Source: Pollenia angustigena (Eukaryota; Arthropoda; Insecta; Diptera; Polleniidae). From it: 64,000 bases of DNA. Within the stretch, counting starts at the first letter, position 1; each line of letters begins with the position of its first letter. A model generated the notes under the pieces. It had not been told where the DNA came from and did not search any database. It saw only the letters and a program-made list of their open reading frames with translations. A program made the translations under genes and the position numbers. Below are positions 41,545-52,576 of the stretch, piece after piece. The stretch is taken from the NCBI GenBank assembly GCA_930367215.1, contig OV884058.1, positions 199,720,208 to 199,784,207 of the forward strand, read 5' to 3'.

Positions 41545-43175
41545 TTCGGCATTGCCAAATTTAAAGCATTCTCGCTTGCCTCAGAGCTTTCAGGTACTCG
41601 CAGATGAAATAAAATCGATGATCAAATAGACATAATTTAAATTTCGCTTTCTTTAAAATCCGATTGCTAAAATTTTGATTTGTAATACTAATAAAAATTT
41701 AAAAAAACTTGTATTTCTTTTTATATATTTAGCAAAAAAGTTTTCGCGAAAAAATATTGTATTTTTTCTTCAGCACATATTTGTATGTTAAACAACATTT
41801 TAAATTATTTAAAACATCTGAATCTTTAATTAAGTTTATTTTCAATCCCAAATATTTACATACACGTATATTTTACATTTAACAATTTATTAAAGATTTT
41901 ACTATGTTAACACATTTTAATGAACCCTTACGTTTTTTTTATTATTAAAACAACCCATTATACAAAACCTCAATAAATTGTGTTCAACACGTTCTTAATT
42001 AGATGTTAGAAGACTGCGTGCGTTGTTTCCTTTAACAAACTGAAAACCCACGACCGACCAGTCATGACTAATAGAATATGTAAATTAATAAGTGTTGAAA
42101 AATACACTTTAAAATGGAAATAAAAAATATTTAACAGAAATCAAGCAAAAAAAAAATAAAATATTATAATCATGGCAAGTTTTTCAAGCCTTTTTGGCTT
42201 AAAAAAATATTTTTTTGCAAGATTTTTGATAAAATATTTTTTCTCAAACAATCATAAAAACGTCGATTACGTCTTATAGTGGTCCGAACGATACGCCGAT
42301 ACGCCGATACGTTTCGTGGAGTGTGGACTGTATATAGGGGTGGATTTGGGTTACAGCTCCAGAATACCGGCGAAGGATCCAAACACCTCACTGATATTCC
42401 CCGAGAGAACGCCGATTGCGTTTCTGGGTTTATGGAGTGTATAGGGTGGCTTCGGGACTCAGCGCTTAAATATCCACCAAGTATCCAAACAACTTGGTGA
42501 TATTATGAAAGCTAGAAGAAGAGGTAAAAAAGGCACAGATATTTATACAAACAGAAAGCACTTCTAACCATATAAAAACCCTTTCCTTGTTTTCCTAACG
42601 TTATAAAATTTCCATTTATTTGGTGCAAAAATACAAAATTTACTACAAAGTATTAAATTTCCAAACAATTTTATTAATAAATTTATAAAATAAAATCACA
42701 AAAACAATTTAGTTATTTTAAAACGATCAAAAATACATTCAAAACAACGATTCGACTTTAGTTACAAGAATAAAAAAAATAACAAATAAAAACATACAAA
42801 TTTAAGAAAAATTTAAAATCAATTTGTCTAAGGGAACATCATCATTCAAAATAGAAAACAGGGATGGAAATCCGCTACCTTTGGCTCAGACGTGAACAAT
42901 CAAGTTCTTAACAACAATATGATTATTTGCCAATAAGGGCTGTGTGAAAATCATGGAAAATCTCTGAAAACCGATATACTAAATAAGAAATCAATAGATT
43001 CTACAGTGATGGCTAATTTGAATTCCAAAATTAAGAAAAAAAAAAATAATAGCACTATACACTAAAGTGGTTTGGTCCGAATAGGATAAAGATAAGGTAA
43101 AAAAAAAATTCAGAAAATTCATAGATCGATCATAACCTACTGCCTACAACCTATTATTATTCATGACTTGCTTAT
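41545..43175. other. Mostly AT-rich, with a GC-richer patch at 42275-42510
   Basis: 42310-42395 and 42415-42505 look like two diverged copies of a roughly 95-bp unit (GTTTCGTGGAGTGTGGACTG versus GTTTATGGAGTGTATAGGG; ATCCAAACACCTCACTGATATT versus ATCCAAACAACTTGGTGATATT). ACGCCGAT is tandem at 42293-42310. No protein is recognised. The rest has no feature. Confidence 0.4.
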
Positions 43176-43179
43176 TATT

Positions 43180-43600
43180 TTGCCTTTGCTGATATTGTAA
43201 TCCGACATAAAATTCTGGGTGCTACTTATGCCAAATCGGATCCTTCCCCTTAATGTCCAATTTTTGCACGTGTCAAAAAAAAAACCCTTCTAAAACTTAC
43301 TGCCTGTTCAACAATTTCGAACGTTTTTAGAACTGATTGTTTTTTTCATATACATTTTTTATGCGAACGATAACGTTCGAAATCGTTGAACTGGCTGTTA
43401 GTATGTCTGGATTTTAAAATGCTCAGTTTTATGCTACGCCCATATTTTTTACACATTGGTTTCACACTATAACAGGTCCATTAGCAACAAAACAAATTGC
43501 TTTAGTGACGCTCTAGAGTAAATGTTATATCAATGAAGTTTTTAGAACTGTAGAACAGAAGTTTGGCCACCCCCCAAAATACAGCACTTTTTGTTTTTTA
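43180..43600. repeat. Dispersed repeat shared with 16650-16930
   Basis: Same blocks as the earlier copy (AATTCTGGGTGCTACTT, AAATCGGATCCTTCCCC, CCCTTCTAAAACTTA). It is interrupted by the 98-bp MITE at 43300-43397; the other copy supplies the approximate empty site. Confidence 0.6.
43300..43397. mobile_element. 98-bp mini-MITE with TTA duplication
   Basis: TTA at 43297-43299 and 43398-43400. The termini are CTGCCTGTTCAACAATTTCG and, reversed, CAGCCAGTTCAACGATTTCG, continuing to GAACG. It is almost a pure hairpin. Confidence 0.78.
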
Positions 43601-43639
43601 TAAAGGATGGTCCAAGAAAAATGCACGATGTTAATTGTA

Positions 43640-44190
43640 AATAAAACAAAAAGTTTTCAGAGAATTATATTAATATTTTTTTAATATGATAGAAGGATTT
43701 TTTGTTAATTATGTGTGAAACAAAATATCGGCATAATTCTCGTCACGGCTTCGGTGGCATACCTCTAACCGATGTTTCATATTTTCAATGACTCTGAGAC
43801 ATAATTGAGATTTAATGTCGTTAATGTGCCGAATTATCTTATCCTTTAGCTCTTGAATTGTCCTTGGCTTATTAACGTACACTTTTTCTAAAAGAACGAT
43901 AGAAGGCCAACGGTGTCAAATCACATGATCGTGGCGGCCAATTAACATCGTTACGACGTGAGATAACCGGGCCATTCAATTTATCATACAACAGAGCCAT
44001 TGTTTAGTTGTTTGTGTGACAAGTGGCACCATTCTGTTGGAACCACATATCGGCCATTTCCATATCCTCAATTTCAGGCCGCAAGAAGTTCGTTGTCAAA
44101 ACGCTATAGCGAACATCATTCACAGTAACTGCTTGACCAACCTGATTTTCGAAGAAGTGCGGACCAATGACGCCGTCAGTCCATAAACCG
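43640..44190 (-). pseudogene. Degenerate mariner-like transposase
   Basis: On the minus strand: CGLWTDGVIGPHFFENQ, AVTVNDVRYSVLTTNFL, then EDMEMADMWFQQNGATCHTN. The canonical catalytic FQQDGATCHT has N in place of the Asp. After a stop and frame changes come NGPVISRRNDVNWPPRS-like and remnants toward 43750. These are typical insect mariner-like DDE motifs in order. A catalytic-residue substitution plus frameshifts make it dead. The 44190 end abuts a hairpin family A copy. Confidence 0.8.
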
Positions 44191-44451
44191 CATCGAAAGA
44201 TTTTAGAAAAACTAAAGATACTATACAAATAAAACTGTTTTCACTCCCAAGATAAATGTTGATAGCTAATATGCAAGTGGCAGTGTAATAAAACTGAACT
44301 GGCAAAATAAAATAAAGTAATTTGTTTTTTTTACCCACTCACATCTACATTTAGAATTGACAAAAAATAAACCAAAACTCACTGCTTATTACTGTTGTTT
44401 TTCTTTAAGCTTTGACATTTTTACAAGTAAAATTGGGGCTTATAATTCTTA

Positions 44452-45114
44452 GGCCCGTTTTCACAACTTAAGGTAGAAGTACATAACACGCGTTAGTGCG
44501 CGCGCGCTCTGTCGTCTTCTGTCAAAAAAAGTTAAGCTAGTGTTTTTTTCATAGAACAAGCTACATGCAAAATATTTTGACGCGTTTGCGCCAGAAAGTT
44601 GGTTAACTTTGAACTTTTTAACGCGTTGTGTATTTTTGACAAGTAATCAGCTGACAATAAAAAGAATAATTTAACAAATTTGTGAATCATGAAAGAAAAA
44701 CTTATTGAAGAGCTTAAAAAACATACAATATTTATATAAAAAGAATAAATTTAATAAAATAACAAAATCTTGATATACTTTCGAACCCGTTTTTAATGCA
44801 CAACTAAGTAAACAAATAAAAAAAACAGCGGACAGGAATGGCTTTTGTAACGCGTGTTGTGTAACTTGCAGTTTTTGACGCGCTAAAGTTTATAAACGCA
44901 CGATACTTGTCGACGAACTAACGCGTGTTATGTACTTCCACCTTTAACGATAGCTAAAGGTAGGATTTTATCGGCAGTATAAAAAGTGTTCCATTATTAC
45001 AACTTTACATTCACCTACCATGTAGGATGAACATTAGTTTACTTTATCGGTCACTTTAGGTTAAAGTAAAGTTTTAATAAACTTTAAGCTACCGGTAAGT
45101 TGTGAAAACGGGCC
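44452..45114. mobile_element. Outer MITE with TTA duplication
   Basis: TTA at 44449-44451 and 45115-45117. The terminal inverted repeat is GGCCCGTTTTCACAACTTA at both ends. Without the nested insert it is about 187 bp. GGCCCGTT-type ends with 3-bp TTA duplications fit PIF/Harbinger-type elements. Confidence 0.9.
44471..44943. mobile_element. Inner MITE nested in the outer MITE, TTA duplication
   Basis: TTA at 44468-44470 and 44944-44946. The termini are AGGTAGAAGTACATAACACG and, reversed, AGGTGGAAGTACATAACACG, with 27 bases and one mismatch. Removing it restores the two arms of the outer MITE. Confidence 0.9.
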
Positions 45115-45429
45115 TTATTCGCTTAACAGTTTTATTTGTTTTATATCTTTAGTTTTTCTAAAATCATTGGATGAAGTTTCCTCACGATCTGGCCTAAGCA
45201 ACAAGTGAAATAGGAATAGCTTATCCCATCAACCATACATTTCAGTTTATCAATAGTATGAATTGGGAATTTAGCACATTTAAACGAAGCACTTTAAAAA
45301 ATTGTTTGCTTATTTTTTCTTTTAAACTGGACTCTATAGAGGTGCCGTGTAATAAAGCCACATATGACCATAATGAATTGAGAAATAAGGCCATAATCGA
45401 TTAATAACCAAAGTGGAAATAACGACATA

Positions 45430-46180
45430 ACAGTGTAATTGTTATGGTTACAAATTGCCAAAAGAATGCGTTGCCATTGTCAAGTGTTGAAAAAATATGG
45501 TACAGTATGTGGAAGAGGGAGGAGAGGGCGAGCGTCCGGCGGGCGATCGTTGCGCGTTGGCCCGCCACAACATGTTTACAAACTCCAAAGTATAGCCGGA
45601 CTTCAGCCGGGGGCAAGGATTTTCTCCTCTATGTCGGCCTTCGTTAGAAAACAAGGCAGATTTTAGAACCTTTACTAAGTGAAACCGGTACTTGTTATAC
45701 CATAAAGTAGAAAAATCTTGCGCCCGGCCCAAGACCGGCTATGCCAAGGTCTTTCCAATAGGTCTGCTTAAGAAGCCAGATGTTTATTTGGTTTATTCCT
45801 CAACGATATCAAAAGTTATTTACATTTTCCTCATACGTGTATATTTTTGTTTACTTTTTTGGTTTTTTGCCACACATACATGCACACAAAACACAATTTT
45901 CCTTTTGTTTTGCCTATGTGGTAGTAAGATTTTGACAACAGCGAGGAATTTTACACAAACAAAATGCCTGTTGTTTTTTGTATTGTTGTATTGTTGTAGT
46001 AGTAAGCAGACCTATTGGATAGGCCTTGGGCTATGCATAGAAGCTTTTGTTAGCGAAGACGGTATTTGTTATACCATAGAGAAGAAAATCCTTGCGCCGG
46101 GCCGAAGGCCATCGATACAGAGAAGCTTTAGTTACCGAAGCCGGTTTTTGTTATACCATAGAAGAGAAAATCCGTTTTTC
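45430..46180. repeat. GC-rich dispersed repeat block with an internal inverted repeat
   Basis: GCCGG units related to 33005-33175 occur at 45592-45640, 45718-45745 and 46015-46180. Between them GGTCTTTCCAATAGGTCTGC at 45749 is mirrored by GCAGACCTATTGGATAGGCC at about 46004, suggesting a short inverted-repeat insertion of about 270 bp inside a GCCGG unit. No gene. Confidence 0.55.
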
Positions 46181-46189
46181 CGGAAAAAA

Positions 46190-46939
46190 GTTCGCTGAAA
46201 AAAACCACAAATGTGAACAGAGACTAAATTAATTTTTGCTTAAAAGTGTTTTTTTTTTTTATCAAAATATACAAATTTTAAAGTTTTTGAATAAATTGAA
46301 TAAAAGTTGAATAAATCTTTTAGCCTTAAAATGATAAATTTTAAAGTTTTTTAATTTTAAATAATTTCGCTCTAAAATCCGAAACTTATTATGTTTTAAT
46401 TGGGTTGCAGTTGAAATTCTCCTAAAAATGTTTATTAATGACACAGTTTCCTAATTTGTTTAAGGTTTCTTCCATTTTAATTTGACCAATAAGAAAACAA
46501 ATTTAATGGCTTTTAATAAGCAATTAATCAATGACTTTTTAATTAAATTATAACTTAGAGTTAATTATTTACAAGACCGAAACAAAATACTGAAACCGAC
46601 AGAGAGTTCAATATAAAAGCAAGCAACGTTTTTTTTTTTTTTGTATTCACAACTTAATGAATTCACAAATTAATAAAACTTTTTATGGTTTCCATTTTAA
46701 TGATGACATGAATATCCGAAAGTGCTAAATTTAACTCAATTTTTAAAATCTTTTTTTAAACGATCTTGGTAAAACAAAAATATTTCAATAGTGGGAATTT
46801 TAAGTGGCATTAATAAATTAAATTAAAATAGAAAAAAAAAATTTACAAAAATGTGTATTAAAATGTCTTCCGTTTCTTTTAACAAAATCCCAACAAATTT
46901 TCAATATTTCCGCTTCTTGTAATTTTTAATTTTTGTAAG
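46190..46939. other. AT-rich region without a recognised gene
   Basis: Long T- and A-runs only. The frame at 46262-46444 is low complexity. Confidence 0.35.
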
Positions 46940-47467
46940 TACAGTAGACGCTCGCTTATGTGAACTAATTCAGACAGGGCCTGTTCACTAAATGGAAAAG
47001 TTCAAGTTAATAAGTGTACATTAGAGTGGGTCAATTTGTTCGGGCCCAAAAAAAGTGACAAAGCGTATCCCAAAATCGTAATCTACGCAAAATCCTAAGA
47101 ACTTTTGCTAAAGAAACCATGGTTCTAAAATCAAAATCGAGCTTCCGGTTTTTGACTTGAAAATTTGGTGCTCAGGAAATCTGAAAAATTATACTTTTTT
47201 GGAAATATTTATTGCAATTGGTGAATAGTTGGCCTGTATCGCTGACAGAGGGCTTGTTTAAAATGAAATTGTCTCAGCTTTATATATCTGTGCTCATTTT
47301 TAGAAAATTCTGTACATAAATAATTGGTTAGGAGATTTTTGTCAAAATGTTCATAGTCAAGCTGGTAAAATAAAAAAATTTATTTAATTTTTTTTAACCC
47401 AATTTTCTTTTTTAAATTTACTACCTTTTAAAAAAAGAAACTAAATGAAAAAAATAAAATAAAATTA

Positions 47468-47835
47468 CCCAATAAATTTTTTTTTCTCATTTTGTGAAGC
47501 ACTTATGGTAGGTACATTTAAAAAAATAAGCGCAATGTTATGCGCTACGCAATAAGACATACAGAAATGCAGTAAAGTATGTAAGTGAAAGAGCTCTCAA
47601 CAACTTAAAAAAAAATAACATTTCAAGTGCTACGGCATTCCCTTACTACGAAGCAGGTTTGTAAGGGAGAATACTAAAAAATAACTGTATCAGTGTGTAA
47701 AGCTGATCGTTACATCTAACAATTTTTATATGCTTTATGTGTCATAAATGTATTGCTTCAAAGTGGGAACTCGCCATATAAAATTCATGTCTTCCTTACA
47801 AACCTGCTTCGTTCGAAGCTCCATTTTTTATTGGG
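47468..47835 (+). repeat. Inverted-repeat family B, copy 1
   Basis: It starts CCCAATAAA and ends TTTTTTATTGGG. Internal landmarks are ATGCGCTACGCAATAAGACA, CAAGTGCTACGGCATTCCCT, ACGAAGCAGG, AAAGTGGGAACTCGCCATAT and CCTGCTTCGTT. Other copies are at 55728-57404 (reverse, interrupted) and 61792-62185. Confidence 0.8.
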
Positions 47836-48179
47836 TGACGACTTCAATAAAATTGTATTTAAAAGAAAAAATACTGGCCAAACCAGAAATCAAACCATAA
47901 CATCCTGGGTCACAAGGCCCAACATAACCTTTAAACCATAACAGCACTTATTAACTTATGCGCTTAGTACGAGTTTTTGTACATTTTTTAAATATTGCTG
48001 GCTACTCTTGAAAACGCGTCAAAAAAGTGAAAATTTTTATTAAAAAAAAATTATTTTTGTTTACGATACATTTCTAAAGTGGAATAAACGTGAGAATTTT
48101 AACTTTAAATTGTGTGAACGATAGAATTACAAACTATTCAGTTACTCATTGCCTAATTAAATTTTTGTTTTTAAATTAT

Positions 48180-48419
48180 GGCCCTTATTATGTAAAACGC
48201 AACGCCAAAGCATTGAAAGCAAAACAAATTCATAAATATTTTGTAATTTTGTTGTTGCTTTCTACAAAAATTCATGTACCGTTTTGAGGCGTTTGAAATT
48301 TTAAAACGCAAAAAGAATTTCTGTAGAAAGCAACAACATAATTACAAAATATTTATGAATTTGTTTTTGCTTTCAATGTAATTCTTTGGCGTAACGTTGC
48401 GAATTATATAATTAGGGCC
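48180..48419. mobile_element. 240-bp hairpin MITE, TAT flanks
   Basis: TAT at 48177-48179 and 48420-48422. Inverted repeats extend almost the full length: GGCCCTTATTATGTAA at one end, GGCCCTAATTATATAA reversed at the other, with AAATTCATAAATATTTTGTA arms. The frame at 48090-48287 runs through it by chance. Confidence 0.75.
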
Positions 48420-49031
48420 TATGTTTCTTACTACACTACTTCCATTTGTATTTCAGAAATTTCCGATTTAACTTAAAAAATTTCCAATTGTAACTTCTGA
48501 AAGTGTCCAATTGTATTTCAGAAATTTCTGTTTTTATAGCTAATACAATTTTTTAAATTGGAAATGGACGATAGCCATTTGTCTGAGCCGCCATTTACTA
48601 CAAGCATCTACCGTTTACTGATCTAGGGTTACCGGCACATATTCAGGGAGCTGAGCGATTTGTACAATTGCTTACCAATGTTTCCCACGTGCCATAGAAT
48701 GTAATCGAGATGATATTTTGTCAGTTACTATTAAAAGCCACAACAGAATACCACGAATGGACAGCAAAAAAGATATTGTATGTAAATTGCAGCTATAGGC
48801 CGAAACTAAATTTATTTACCCCCGGCTCGGCCAGTATTTTTTTTATAAATTTTTTATTTTTATTTTAGTCAGTTCCTTTTTTTAAGTTGTGAATTTTCAA
48901 AAAAATTGCGTGTTAATAAAAAAATAGAATAATAATAAAAATATTTATTTTTTTACCTTTTTATTTTCAGTTTTTGCTTAAATTTTATTTAAAGAAATTT
49001 TCGTTTAATTAAGTTTGGATTAATCAATTCT

Positions 49032-49210
49032 ATGGCATTTTGACAAAACATCTTAAGTCAAAATTATAAAGTGGAAAAAATGGTGTTAATCGTACGAATT
49101 GTATTAAAAAACATTTTTGCTTACGTTTTTTCGGTTTATTTTATTTTTTAACAAAAATGCTTTTTTCACCTCTTATCTCCACTTAAGATGTTTTGTCAAA
49201 ATGCCGCAGA
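49032..49210. repeat. Inverted repeat near the hAT right arm
   Basis: GGCATTTTGACAAAACATCT at about 49032 is mirrored at about 49183-49204, with AATTCT outside both arms. It may be a small MITE or part of an older palindrome; no clear TSD. Confidence 0.5.
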
Positions 49211-49879
49211 ATTATTTTATTTTAATCAACTTTGAATTAAAATTTAGTTAAATTATTTTATTTAACTTTTATGTATCAAAATTGTAACAGTTTTAGGTTT
49301 CTTATCAGCTTGACTATGGTTATTTTTACCAAAACCCTTTTAACCAATTATTGATGTACAGATTTTTCTAAAAATTAACACAGATATAGAAAGCTGAGAG
49401 AATTTTCTTTTAAACAAGCCCTCTTTCAGCGATACAGGCCAACTATTTCAATAAATATTTCCAAAAAAGTATTCTTTTTTCAGATTTCCTGAGCACCAAA
49501 TTTTCAAGTCAAAAACCGGAAGCTCGATTTTGATTTTAGAACCATGGTTTCTTTAGCAAAAGTTCTTAGAATTATGTGTAGATTACGATTTTGCTATACG
49601 CTTGGTGGGCAAAAAAATTGACCCACTCTAGTGTACATACATAACATAAATTGAGTTTTTATTTTATATTAGTTTGTTAATAATAAATGTACATGAAATG
49701 TAGTCGGTTATGCCTTTTCCCTGTATTTTCGCAATGCCAAATAAAATTTTCAGATATATTATTTTCACTCCAAGCAATAACTTATTAAACACCAACTATC
49801 TTATATCACTTATTCGGGGAAGAACAGATTTATAATAAAAGGTTGTTTTTTTATAGAGTGACACAAGTTTAAATTAAAA

Positions 49880-50255
49880 TAAAACAAGGAAAAATATTTT
49901 TAATATCAATTAATATCTGATTTCTGCCATGTGGCCGCCACTGCTGGCGTGTAGAAGGCGACAATTTTCAACAACTTTTCGCATTCTGACCATCATCGCT
50001 TTTGAAGACATATGGGCCAATGACTCCGCCAGCCCATAAAGCGTAATTTTTGTGGATGTAATGGTATTTCGACAGAAGCTTGTGGATTTTACTCACTCTA
50101 AATGCGACAATTCTGCTTATTTACGTACCCATTTAACCAAAAATGGGCTTCATCGGAAACAAAATTTTGAATGGAAATTCAAAATCAATATCAGTTTGTG
50201 CTTCAGCCCATTCGCCGAATTATTTTGATTAAGAATTTCAACAATTTGCGCGTTG
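49880..50255 (-). pseudogene. Internally deleted mariner-like transposase
   Basis: On the minus strand the order is PMKPIFG-like SDEAHF remnant, NKQNCRI, then YALWAGGVIGPYVFKSDDGQN followed directly by VRMRKVVENCRLLHASSGGH and MAEI, the usual end of mariner-like transposases. The block with VTVNG, the FQQDGATCHT catalytic Asp and the WPPRSCDLTP segment is missing between them, a large in-frame-looking deletion. It is non-functional. Confidence 0.72.
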
Positions 50256-50559
50256 CTCGATTCATAATAAGTCATAAGTCGATTTATAATAAAATTTCAA
50301 AGCAAACTAAACAAAAAGCAACTATCAGCTGTTAAATAGGTGCTTAAATAATGTAGTGATGCCAACTCAAAGTTGTGATTCTCTAAAAACACACCCTTTA
50401 CAACAAATAGTTACAAAAAAATCAACGGTTTCAAGTTGTTTACATAATAGAGATAAGTTGAGTTCACTCTTTAGAACCTCATGTGTAAAATTTTTGTTGT
50501 TCACTATTCTAGATGTTCATATAACTGGGTATTCATGTAAGCGAGCGTCTACTGTATTT

Positions 50560-51330
50560 ATTTAAAAATGTGTAACCTCTTCCCTTCTAAATTTCAATTA
50601 TGTTAATTTTTTTGTGGTTTTATTTATCAACATTCACTACCTGCTTTTTGTTTTTTTTTTTTTTAATTAAAATAAACTTGACCCACAGTTAAGTATTTAA
50701 AATATTATTATTACTTTATTATGTCTATTTGTAAGTTTATACATCCGTTACAGAAAAAATCTTCATAATTGTTCCTAAAATGTTTGATTAAACCAATAAA
50801 TACTTTATAATTAAAAGTGAATTATTTAAAAAAATAGTGGTGTGCACTCAATACTTCTGTGTTAATGAATTTCCTATTCGAAATAATTGTATGACAAATA
50901 TAAATAAAGTAAATCTGTTTAAGCCTTTTGTAAAGATGTTCCGTTCTTTAAAAAACAAAAGACTTAAGACTTAAACTTAATAGCTACAAATGTTTAAAAT
51001 TTACATCTTGAATGTTTTGTTGTTTTAAACTTTACACTTGACAGATCTTTATGTACCCATACGTAAGTAAAAATGAAATATTCAAAGTAGGGTCGAGACA
51101 GCCCGGCCAAATAAGCAATTTTAGAAGGTTTTTTGTGTCAACTTCAGTCTTAAGATCAATATTTAAAAAAGACTTATGGTGGTTAAAGTGACTTTTTGAA
51201 ATGACCTAGAAACTACAATCAAATATGGATCGAATATTTAGAAAAATGATTAATGTTATAATAAAACTAGTTACGTTGAAATACATAGTGAGCCAAAAAA
51301 CTTATCTGTTCAATATAAAAATTTGCTAAA
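50560..51330. other. AT-rich region without a recognised gene
   Basis: No motif-bearing frame; simple T-runs at about 50650-50664. Confidence 0.35.
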
Positions 51331-51344
51331 ATTATTGGAAATTT

Positions 51345-52272
51345 TAATTTAAAAGATTTTGTTATTCGTGCTCAATTCCCAATTTCTATTCTTGGTAAAA
51401 ACACTGAAATGAATTGTTGATGGGATAAGCTATTCCTATGCGCATTTCACTGGTTGCTAAGGCCAGATCGTCAGGAAACTTCATCCATAAAGATTTTAGA
51501 AAAAATAAAGATATTAAACTAAATAAAACTGTTAAACGTATAAGAATTATAAGGAATGTAAGAAGAGATAAACTCACTATTTATTGTTGATGTTTTTGTT
51601 TAAGCTTTGATATTGTTACAAGTAGAACTGTTGCTTATAATTCTTAAGGCGGAATTAGTCTTTACTTTCTGTTCTGTTACGAATCAGCTGATTTGTTTTT
51701 GTTATTACAAAAGCTATGAAATTGATTAGTTTTTCTGTTCTGTTGCGGTTCAGTTTGTTAAAATCAAAAACTTGTTAAGTTATTGTAAGTGACATCAAAA
51801 TAAATAATAAAAAATTCATATTTATATTGAAATAAACTTTTTTTTGATATTAAGAATTCATAAAATTTAGTTCTTCAAATGTTTGTGCATTTAAGTGATT
51901 GAAATTAAACAATGGACGGTGCAAAACTAATAAATTTGTAATAAATGGCTGATAAGTTGCTACAGAAAAAGTAACTATTACAATTTCGTAACAGAACGGC
52001 ACGGAACAGAACAGAAACAGAAAGTAAAGCCTAACTGAGCCTTTATACGTTTAACAGTTTTATTTGGTTTAATATCTTTAGTTTTTCTAAAATCTTTATG
52101 GATGGAAGTTTCCTGACGATCTGGCCTAAGCAACCAGTGAAATGCGCACAGGAATAGCTTATCCCATCAACAATAAATTTCAGTGTTTTTATCAAGAATA
52201 GAAATTGGGAATTAAGCACGAATAACAAAATATTTTAAATTAATATTTTGTATTCCCAAAAAGTAATTTTTG
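51345..52272. mobile_element. Hairpin repeat family A copy with a 14-bp duplication and a nested MITE
   Basis: ATTATTGGAAATTT at 51331-51344 and 52273-52286 flank the copy. Inverted arms run 51353-51545 and about 52046-52245 around a short unique centre. The 396-bp MITE at 51647-52042 interrupts ATAATTCTTA/TACGTTTAAC. Length without MITE is about 529 bp. Confidence 0.85.
51647..52042. mobile_element. 396-bp MITE with TTA duplication
   Basis: TTA at 51644-51646 and 52043-52045. The ends are AGGCGGAATTAGTCTTTAC and, reversed, AGGCTCAGTTAGGCTTTAC, both continuing TTTCTGTT. The uninterrupted family A copies (about 41075 and 57585) show the empty site. Confidence 0.9.
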
Positions 52273-52289
52273 ATTATTGGAAATTTGGT

Positions 52290-52492
52290 TTGGTTTTTTT
52301 TTATCCGGCATTGTCCTTGAACATAACCTTGTATATCAGCAATATAAAAATCTTGCTGTGAAAAGTCTGTCAGTTCATAAGTTTCATCGTCTATCACACA
52401 ACAAGTCTATTTGTTTTTTATAAAATTTGACCTCAATTGTTTCGCTCGTTCTAAGTTCTTTAACGCATTGTGATCTGGAACTTTGTTAACTT
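52290..52492. other. Unassigned sequence
   Basis: No feature recognised between the family A copy and the RTE-like target duplication. Confidence 0.3.
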
Positions 52493-52576
52493 TATACGAC
52501 TTCAACCAAACAACGATAAAGCTTCAGGAACAGCTGCAATACACAGGGCTAAAAATAAATGCAGCCAAAACACTAA

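Larger units (their letters stand above)
44192..45285. mobile_element. Hairpin repeat family A copy carrying nested MITEs
   Basis: Family sequence at 44192-44240 and 44400-44451, and after the MITE at 45115-45285 (TTCGCTTAACAGTTTTATTTG, CACGATCTGGCCTAAGCAAC, GGAATAGCTTATCCCATCAA). The interruption falls in the phrase ATAATTCTTA/TTCGCTTAAC, which is uninterrupted at about 57583. Confidence 0.75.
47022..49630. mobile_element. hAT-like non-autonomous element with about 360-bp terminal inverted repeats
   Basis: A perfect 8-bp duplication GTGTACAT is at 47014-47021 and 49631-49638. The termini start TAGAGTGGGTCAATTT, fitting the YARNG start of hAT elements. The long arms include ACTTTTGCTAAAGAAACCAT and AACCGGAAGCTCGATTTTGA-type blocks in inverted orientation. 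No transposase was seen. The interior holds a family B repeat (47468-47835) and a 240-bp MITE (48180-48419). Confidence 0.88.
46942..50554. mobile_element. pogo/Tigger-like TA element, host of an hAT-like insertion
   Basis: TA at 46940-46941 and 50555-50556. The termini are inverted repeats CAGTAGACGCTCGCTTA, then TGTGAA or CATGAA. CAGT-type starts with TA duplications are typical of the pogo/Tigger branch of Tc1/mariner. Without the 2.6-kb insert it is about 1 kb and includes a mariner-like relic at 49880-50255, which may be its own or a separate insertion. Confidence 0.78.

Noticed and set aside
47753..47941. Short frame also seen in reverse at 55660-55848
   Set aside because: Both are parts of family B repeats; it is not coding.
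48090..48287. 65-codon plus-strand frame
   Set aside because: It runs into one arm of the 240-bp hairpin MITE and has no motif.
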